DNA from: Verrucomicrobiales bacterium
Lineage (GTDB): Bacteria > Verrucomicrobiota > Verrucomicrobiia > Limisphaerales > SXQI01
Assembly: GCA_005793025.1 (NCBI GenBank)
Contig: SXQI01000019.1
Coordinates: forward strand, 1 to 11,166
Reading direction: 5' to 3'
Length of the DNA stretch: 11,166 nucleotides
This document shows positions 6,793 through 11,166 of this stretch, in pieces. A program made the position numbers and the translations under genes. Under the pieces are notes generated by a model. The model did no database searches and was not told the DNA's origin. It was given only the letters and a program-made list of their open reading frames with translations. Every line of letters begins with the position of its first letter. Position 1 is the first letter of the stretch.

Positions 6793-8259
6793 ATGGCCAC
6801 AAAAAAAATCTTAAGTCCTCGAAAAAAGTCTCCTTCGAAGCCAGTCGCACCCGCAGCCAACGATTACAAAGTTAAAGACATTTCCCTAGCTGATTGGGGT
6901 CGCAAAACCATCGGCGTTTCTGAGTATGAAATGCCGGGACTCATGTCGATCCGTCGCAAATACGCCAAAACAAAACCCTTGCAAGGCGTGCGAGTCACGG
7001 GCTCCCTCCACATGACGACGGAGACCGCAATTTTGATCGAAACACTGGTGGATCTCGGAGCTTCGGTCCGTTGGGCGAGTTGCAACATATTCTCGACCCA
7101 AGACCAAGCCGCCGCTGCCATTGCGGTGACAGGGGTTCCGGTCTTCGCTTGGAAGGGTGAGACCCTCGAGGAATATTGGGATTGCACGCTGGAAGCCGTC
7201 ACTTTCCCCGGGCAAAAAGGCCCACAGCTTGTGGTGGACGACGGAGGCGATGTGACCCTTCTGATCCATAAAGGTTATGAACTTGAGAACGGCGATCAAT
7301 GGGTGAACACCAGATCAGGTTCGCACGAAGAGCAGGTCATCAAGAACCTGCTCAAACGCGTCGCTGTCGAGAGGCCCGGATTCTGGCATGCCGTCGTGAA
7401 AGAGTGGAAAGGCGTGTCCGAAGAAACGACCACCGGAGTTCATCGTTTGGCCCAGATGCTCGAAGCGGGCAAGCTCTTGGTCCCGGCCATCAACGTCAAT
7501 GATTCCGTTACCAAATCTAAATTTGATAATCTTTACGGCTGCCGCGAATCCCTAGCCGATGGCATCAAGCGAGCGACCGACGTGAAGGTGGCGGGCAAGG
7601 TCGCCTGTGTCTGCGGTTACGGCGACGTTGGAAAAGGTTCCGCCCATTCCCTACGCGGTTTCGGTGCTCGAGTTATCGTCACGGAAATCGATCCAATTAA
7701 CGCCCTTCAAGCGGCCATGGAAGGATTCGAAGTTACAACCCTCGAAGAAACCCTTGGAACGGCGGACATCTACGTCACCACAACCGGTAACTGCGATATC
7801 ATCACCTTCGAGCACATGCTGAAGATGAAAGATCAAGCCATCGTCTGCAACATTGGTCACTTCGATAACGAGATTCAAATGGATCGCCTCAACACGGCTA
7901 AGGGCGTGAAACGGCTAAACATCAAACCGCAGTATGACAAATACACCTTCGCCGATGGTCACTCCATCTTCGTCTTGGCGGAGGGCAGGCTCGTCAACCT
8001 AGGATGCGCGACAGGACACCCAAGTTTCGTCATGTCTAATTCGTTTTCGAATCAAGTTCTGGCTCAAATCGATCTTTGGAAAAACAAAGACACGTATAAA
8101 GTGGATCTCTATCGACTGCCTAAACGGCTAGACGAAGAAGTCGCCCGCTTGCACTTGGAGAAAATCGGCGTCAAGTTAACGAAACTCACCAAGAAACAAG
8201 CGAGCTACCTCGGCGTCTCCGCAGACGGACCTTACAAACCCGAACACTATCGCTACTGA
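6793..8259 (+). CDS. ahcY: S-adenosylhomocysteine hydrolase
   Basis: A 488-residue NAD-dependent enzyme that reversibly splits SAH into adenosine and homocysteine, relieving product inhibition of methyltransferases and returning homocysteine to the methionine cycle. Visible family features are GSLHMTTETAILIETL, ASCNIFSTQDQAAAAIA, the NAD-binding glycine motif GYGDVGKG (about 274-281) followed by acidic E in VTEIDP, GHFDNEI, and the C-terminal tail ending YKPEHYRY, which reaches into the neighbouring subunit's NAD site. It carries the bacterial-type insert (around GYELENGDQW and WHAVVKEWKGVSEETTTGVHRL). Residues 1-25 are a lysine/proline-rich extension before the conserved core, which begins near YKVKDISLADWG. 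The ATG at 6793 is the only sensible start; no Shine-Dalgarno is seen. The gene follows metK closely, and no methionine synthase or adenosine kinase gene is nearby. Confidence 0.97.
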   Translation: MATKKILSPRKKSPSKPVAPAANDYKVKDISLADWGRKTIGVSEYEMPGLMSIRRKYAKTKPLQGVRVTGSLHMTTETAILIETLVDLGASVRWASCNIFSTQDQAAAAIAVTGVPVFAWKGETLEEYWDCTLEAVTFPGQKGPQLVVDDGGDVTLLIHKGYELENGDQWVNTRSGSHEEQVIKNLLKRVAVERPGFWHAVVKEWKGVSEETTTGVHRLAQMLEAGKLLVPAINVNDSVTKSKFDNLYGCRESLADGIKRATDVKVAGKVACVCGYGDVGKGSAHSLRGFGARVIVTEIDPINALQAAMEGFEVTTLEETLGTADIYVTTTGNCDIITFEHMLKMKDQAIVCNIGHFDNEIQMDRLNTAKGVKRLNIKPQYDKYTFADGHSIFVLAEGRLVNLGCATGHPSFVMSNSFSNQVLAQIDLWKNKDTYKVDLYRLPKRLDEEVARLHLEKIGVKLTKLTKKQASYLGVSADGPYKPEHYRY

Positions 8260-8310
8260 GGAGGGCTATCCTCCGCAGTCCAGTTCGAGAACGTTCGTCA
8301 CATAATTGTA

Positions 8311-8343
8311 ACCCAATGGTCACGAGTTGGGTCTTGTCACCCA
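8311..8343 (+). promoter_or_regulatory. Two mutually exclusive short hairpins at the CotH gene start
   Basis: TTGGGT (8327-8332) can pair with ACCCAA (8311-8316) upstream, or its TGGGT part (8328-8332) can pair with ACCCA (8339-8343) downstream. The first stem covers the A of an in-frame ATG at 8316; the second covers the A of the ATG at 8343. Stems are only 6 and 5 bp, so this may be chance. The rest of the 83-base gap after ahcY holds only a 5-bp GC hairpin (8260-8274) without a T tract. Confidence 0.25.
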
Positions 8344-10355
8344 TGACGAAACGTTCGCGAACAGTGCCGGTTGCCTCATTATCACTAGCCGTCCTTTTAC
8401 TGGCTAGTCACGCAACCTCCACGCCGGTGACAGGAGCTCCAGCCACAACCCCCAAGGAGGCCTCAGACCTTTTCAACACCACTAATGTTTGGAATATCCA
8501 CCTAAAGTTCACCGCAGACCAATGGGATGCGATGGAACCTGCAGGTGGCGGCAATCCGTTCGGAGGGGGTAGGGGACAGGGACCCGGCCAAGGCGGACCT
8601 AGAGGCCCGGGCGGACCCGGCGGACCCGGCGGTTTTGGCCCTGCCATGTTCATCGCCCCCGCTTTCCTCTCACAAGGAGACAAGGATCGCGATGGAAAGA
8701 TCTCAAAAACAGAATTCACCAACCTTGGAGAATCATGGTTCGGTGCGTGGGATAAAGAGAAAAAAGGCACCCTACACCTTGACCAGATCCGGGATGGAAT
8801 CAACGCCAGTTTCGCAGGCCCTGCAGGGAACTCCGGCCCGGGCGGCAATGCACCTCGCCCCATGGGTCTTAATCTCCAAGGCCCTGAAGGCAAACGAAAT
8901 GGGTTAGCCTCGGCCGCCGGCGTGGAATTCAAATATGTCCATGCAGATCTAGAGTTCGAGAATTCGACACTCAAAGATATTGCGATTCGCTACAAAGGCA
9001 ACGGCACGTTCATGGGTTCCCGTGGATCCATCAAACGATCCTTCAAAATTGATTTAAACAAAAACGTCAAAGGTCAAAAAATCGCTGGAATCGCTCAATT
9101 CAGTCTAGCCAACAATGTGACCGATGCGACTTGGATGAACGAGACGCTCGCCTACAAACTGCATCGTGATGCGGGAGTCCCAGCACCTCGAAACTCCTAT
9201 GCCCGGGTTTCGGTGACTGTTCCCGGAAAATTCGAGAAAAAATACTTCGGTCTTTACTCGTTGGTTGAGGATGTGGACAAAGACTTCACCTCCCAGAATT
9301 TTAAGACTAAACAAGGAGCAATCCTTAAGCCCGTCACCCCTCGACTTTTCACCGATTTAGGAGACGACTGGGCTAAGTATAATCAGACCTACGATCCCAA
9401 AACTGACCTCTCCAAAGAAGAAAAACAACGCGTCATCGATTTCTGCAAACTCGTGAGTAATGCGGATGAAAGCGAGTTCCGAACCAAGGTGGATAGCTAC
9501 CTAGATCTCGAGAACTTCGCTCGTTATCTGGCCGTGACAGTTTGGCTTTCTGATCTGGATGGAATCTTGGGGCCTGGTCAGAATTTTTACCTTCATCTCA
9601 ATCCTAAGTCCCAAAAATTCCAATTCATCGCGTGGGATCAGGATCACTCGTTCGGCCAATTTGGTATGCGCGGCAATGCCGAGCAACGCGAGAACCTAAG
9701 CATTGAGAAGCCTTGGCAAGGAGAGAACCCTTTCTTAGAGCGCATTTTCAAAGTGGAAGCTTTCAAGAAACTTTATCTGGCTCGCATGACGGAGTTCAGC
9801 AAAACAATTTTTCAGCCTCAACAACTCGCCAAACAAATGGACGATTTAGCTCCAATTCTGCGGCCTTCAGTAAAGGAAGAATCGGAAGATCTACTCAAGA
9901 ATTTCGAACGACAGGTCGCCGGTGAACCGGTTCAACAGGGTCCGGGTGGTTTCGGTGGCTTCGGAGGTGGAGGGCAACCGATGAAGACCATCAAACCCTT
10001 CGCAAAAACCCGCACCCAATCCATTCTCGACCAATTGTCAGGTAAATCGAAAGGGCAAGAATTGGATGGTTTCGGTGGTTTCGGCGCGCGGGGCGGCGGT
10101 CCACGCGGAGCTCAAGGAGGCCCTCCTGGGCCGGGATTATTCCTCGGCAATGCGTTTTTGACCGCGCTGGACGCGGACAATGACATGGCCGTGACCCATT
10201 CAGAATTCTCCCAAGGGTTCTCAAGGTGGTTTACAACATGGAACAAGGACAAAAGTGGCGTGCTTTCTGATGAAGATCTTCGTTCAGGGATCAATCAAGA
10301 CCTAGCCCCCTTCCGTGGTGGTCCCCCCAGACAATCAGAACCTCAAGGGTTCTGA
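8343..10355 (+). CDS. Secreted CotH-kinase family protein with EF-hand modules
   Basis: A 670-residue exported protein. The ATG at 8343 gives a clean signal peptide (MTKRSRTVPV, hydrophobic core, ASHATS); an in-frame ATG at 8316 would add nine residues. The CotH domain starts at NVWNIHLKFTADQWDAM (49-65), is interrupted, then resumes at about 190-470 with YKGNGTFMGSRGS, KRSFKIDLNK, LANNVTDATWMNETLAYKL, YFGLYSLVEDVDKDF and the acidic motif WDQDHSFG (about 430-437). CotH domains are an atypical protein-kinase fold; spore-coat CotH phosphorylates a partner, but activity here is unproven. A collagen-like Gly-Pro stretch (about 74-100) and an EF-hand pair (106-158) are inserted early, and a second Gly-rich stretch and EF-hand pair close the protein (about 575-670). 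The canonical loop is D113-E124 (DKDRDGKISKTE). It probably acts outside the cytoplasm with calcium. No related genes adjoin it. Confidence 0.9.
   Translation: MTKRSRTVPVASLSLAVLLLASHATSTPVTGAPATTPKEASDLFNTTNVWNIHLKFTADQWDAMEPAGGGNPFGGGRGQGPGQGGPRGPGGPGGPGGFGPAMFIAPAFLSQGDKDRDGKISKTEFTNLGESWFGAWDKEKKGTLHLDQIRDGINASFAGPAGNSGPGGNAPRPMGLNLQGPEGKRNGLASAAGVEFKYVHADLEFENSTLKDIAIRYKGNGTFMGSRGSIKRSFKIDLNKNVKGQKIAGIAQFSLANNVTDATWMNETLAYKLHRDAGVPAPRNSYARVSVTVPGKFEKKYFGLYSLVEDVDKDFTSQNFKTKQGAILKPVTPRLFTDLGDDWAKYNQTYDPKTDLSKEEKQRVIDFCKLVSNADESEFRTKVDSYLDLENFARYLAVTVWLSDLDGILGPGQNFYLHLNPKSQKFQFIAWDQDHSFGQFGMRGNAEQRENLSIEKPWQGENPFLERIFKVEAFKKLYLARMTEFSKTIFQPQQLAKQMDDLAPILRPSVKEESEDLLKNFERQVAGEPVQQGPGGFGGFGGGGQPMKTIKPFAKTRTQSILDQLSGKSKGQELDGFGGFGARGGGPRGAQGGPPGPGLFLGNAFLTALDADNDMAVTHSEFSQGFSRWFTTWNKDKSGVLSDEDLRSGINQDLAPFRGGPPRQSEPQGF
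8658..8816 (+). repeat. N-terminal copy of duplicated EF-hand module in the CotH protein
   Basis: Encodes residues 106-158 (from PAFLSQGDKD to GINASFA). It aligns without gaps over 53 residues to the C-terminal copy, with 20 identities by my count. Loop 1 (D113-E124) is canonical; loop 2 (D137-Q148) ends in Gln in place of Glu and is probably weak. Confidence 0.75.
10149..10307 (+). repeat. C-terminal copy of duplicated EF-hand module in the CotH protein
   Basis: Encodes residues 603-655 (from NAFLTALDAD to GINQDLA). Loop 1 (610-621, DADNDMAVTHSE) keeps the acidic ligands but has Met where Gly is usual; loop 2 (634-645, NKDKSGVLSDED) has Asp at position 12. The shared WF-x-x-W and SGIN/DGIN positions show descent from the same module as 8658-8816. 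Confidence 0.75.
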
Positions 10356-10366
10356 TTGTTTCTTCT
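10331..10366 (+). terminator. Intrinsic terminator overlapping the CotH stop codon
   Basis: ACAATCAGAACC (10331-10342) pairs perfectly over 12 bp with GGTTCTGATTGT (10348-10359), with a 5-base loop and a following T-rich run (TTCTTCT). The CotH TGA (10353-10355) lies inside the right arm, so the last seven codons double as the terminator. It separates the CotH gene from pyrE, 34 bases downstream of the stem. Confidence 0.8.
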
Positions 10367-10393
10367 GAATGGTTCGTGTTGAAATAACAACAC

Positions 10394-10960
10394 ATGACCG
10401 AATCAGAAGTGTTACATCGATTTCGATCCTCCGGCGCTTTGTTGGAGGGTCATTTTGTCCTGCGCAGCGGTTTGCATAGCCGGCAATTTTTCCAGTGCGC
10501 CCTCGCCCTGCAGAGCATGCCCGATGTGGAGAAATTCGGCGCGGCCCTTGCGGATCAAATCCGAAATCTTCAAGCCACCACGGTCGTTGCACCCGCCATG
10601 GGTGGACTCGTCATCGGTCAAGAAGTGGCCCGTCAATTAGGGTTGCGGTTTATTTTTGTTGAGAAAGAGGAAGGAAAACTCGTCCTACGCCGGGGATTCA
10701 AAATCAGTGAGGGAGAGCGGTGCCTTATTGTCGAAGATGTCGTTACCCAAGGCGGCAGAGTCAGGGAGACCCTCGCCATCGTGCGCGAGCACGGAGGAGT
10801 AGCGGCTGGAGTTGCTATGGTAGTGGACCGTTCGAATGGTGCGGTGGATCTTGGAGTACCTACCTTCAGCTTGCTTTCGCTTAAGGTCGAGGCCTTCTCC
10901 CCTGATCAACTTCCACCGGATTTGGCTGCATCCCCAGCCACCAAGCCCGGAAGCAAATAG
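10394..10960 (+). CDS. pyrE: Orotate phosphoribosyltransferase
   Basis: A 188-residue cytoplasmic enzyme of pyrimidine synthesis that joins orotate and PRPP to give orotidine 5'-phosphate. The PRPP-binding loop is clear at residues 112-121 (IVEDVVTQGG; most relatives read VEDVVTTGGS). Other family features are GHFVLRSGLHSRQFFQCA near the N-terminus, APAMGGLVIGQEVAR (66-80), and the basic flexible-loop region FVEKEEGKLVLRRGFKI (88-104) that contributes catalytic lysine. Length is normal for the short thermophile-type OPRT. The C-terminal dozen residues (AASPATKPGSK) look disordered. The ATG at 10394 is the natural start, with no strong Shine-Dalgarno. Because a terminator precedes it, pyrE needs its own promoter or read-through. 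The other pyrimidine genes are not in the window. Confidence 0.93.
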   Translation: MTESEVLHRFRSSGALLEGHFVLRSGLHSRQFFQCALALQSMPDVEKFGAALADQIRNLQATTVVAPAMGGLVIGQEVARQLGLRFIFVEKEEGKLVLRRGFKISEGERCLIVEDVVTQGGRVRETLAIVREHGGVAAGVAMVVDRSNGAVDLGVPTFSLLSLKVEAFSPDQLPPDLAASPATKPGSK

Positions 10961-10990
10961 CTCTCACCATTCGAAATGAACTCCTGAGGA

Positions 10991-10999
10991 TGGGATAAT
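10991..10999 (+). promoter_or_regulatory. Candidate extended -10 promoter for the ubiD-family gene
   Basis: TGGGATAAT fits an extended -10 element (TGN followed by a five-of-six match to TATAAT), 31 bases before the ATG at 11030. The -35 region (TTCGAA, 10970-10975) is poor, as is common with extended -10 promoters. No terminator is visible between pyrE and this point, so cotranscription is also possible. Confidence 0.3.
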
Positions 11000-11029
11000 C
11001 ATCGGAAATGTGTTATCGTAGCTAGCGAC

Positions 11030-11166
11030 ATGGCGTTTGATTCTTACCAAGAGTTTGTCACAGCCCTCGATCGGGCCGGTGAGTTGAAGCGCATTTCTCA
11101 ACCCGTGGCGACGGAGTTGGAAATCACTGAAATAGCCGATCGCGAGATGAAACTTCCCGGCGGTGG
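11030..11166 (+). CDS. ubiD: UbiD-family decarboxylase, N-terminal fragment (cut by window end)
   Basis: Forty-five codons plus two bases are present, reading MAFDSYQEFVTALDRAGELK and then RISQPVATELEITEIADREM. This is the typical N-terminus of UbiD/menaquinone-pathway decarboxylases, which use prenylated flavin to decarboxylate aromatic substrates such as polyprenyl-4-hydroxybenzoate or the futalosine-route product. The catalytic E-R-E residues lie beyond the window. The start is supported by the family pattern (a short leader, then F-x-x-x-L-x-x-x-G-E-L-K-R-I). Whether it serves ubiquinone, menaquinone or another pathway cannot be judged from this fragment. Confidence 0.8.
   Translation, partial: MAFDSYQEFVTALDRAGELKRISQPVATELEITEIADREMKLPGG

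Noticed and set aside
8260..8274. GGAGG-GCTAT-CCTCC hairpin right after ahcY as a terminator
   Set aside because: The stem is only 5 bp and no T tract follows; at most a weak mRNA end structure.
8550..8640. Gly-Pro-rich DNA repeats as a mobile or CRISPR-like array
   Set aside because: The repetition follows the reading frame and encodes a collagen-like linker; there are no regular spacers or conserved repeat units.
8408..8974. Minus-strand open frame of 188 codons opposite the CotH gene
   Set aside because: Its proline-rich sequence is just the complement of the Gly/Pro repeats in the CotH gene.

Overview
The window looks like ordinary chromosomal DNA of a free-living Gram-negative bacterium, most likely of the Verrucomicrobiota (Pedosphaera/Limisphaera-like). 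This is an inference from the gene mix: a CotH-kinase protein with EF-hand modules, a TolB-type propeller protein with a lectin-like domain, a rhomboid with a long C-terminal tail, and few Shine-Dalgarno sequences. There are no tRNA, rRNA, CRISPR, insertion-sequence or phage signatures.

Layout. The left part is mostly on the minus strand: a rhomboid protease gene (1576-2445) followed by a secreted beta-propeller gene (37-1512). A divergent intergenic gap leads into a plus-strand exported proline-rich protein resembling GspC/PilP (2597-3415). Its stop codon overlaps that of a convergent minus-strand operon read as sahR-like regulator (4472-5419), signal peptidase I (3924-4442) and a small membrane-anchored protein (3412-3927), which apparently starts at CTG. 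A second divergent gap (5420-5570) carries a candidate promoter and an overlapping inverted-repeat operator. From there all genes are on the plus strand: metK (5571-6749), ahcY (6793-8259), a large secreted CotH/EF-hand protein (8343-10355) closed by a strong intrinsic terminator, pyrE (10394-10960), and the first 45 codons of a ubiD-family decarboxylase (from 11030).

How it works together. The centre is a methyl-cycle locus. MetK makes S-adenosylmethionine (SAM). AhcY removes S-adenosylhomocysteine (SAH), the product of methyl transfer. The divergent ArsR-type regulator carries a SAM/SAH-binding methyltransferase fold and no metal-binding cysteines, the architecture of SahR, the SAH-responsive repressor known from Proteobacteria. 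The 18-bp inverted repeat over the candidate metK -10 box is the best operator candidate. The rest is a mixture of envelope/secretion genes (signal peptidase, rhomboid, exported proteins) and housekeeping genes (pyrE, ubiD).

Most notable observations: the SahR-like module with its candidate operator; a CTG start with strong Shine-Dalgarno overlapping the lepB stop; an internally duplicated EF-hand module at both ends of the CotH protein; a terminator whose stem contains the CotH stop codon; and mutually exclusive hairpins around the CotH start. I found no convincing wholly new multi-gene system.
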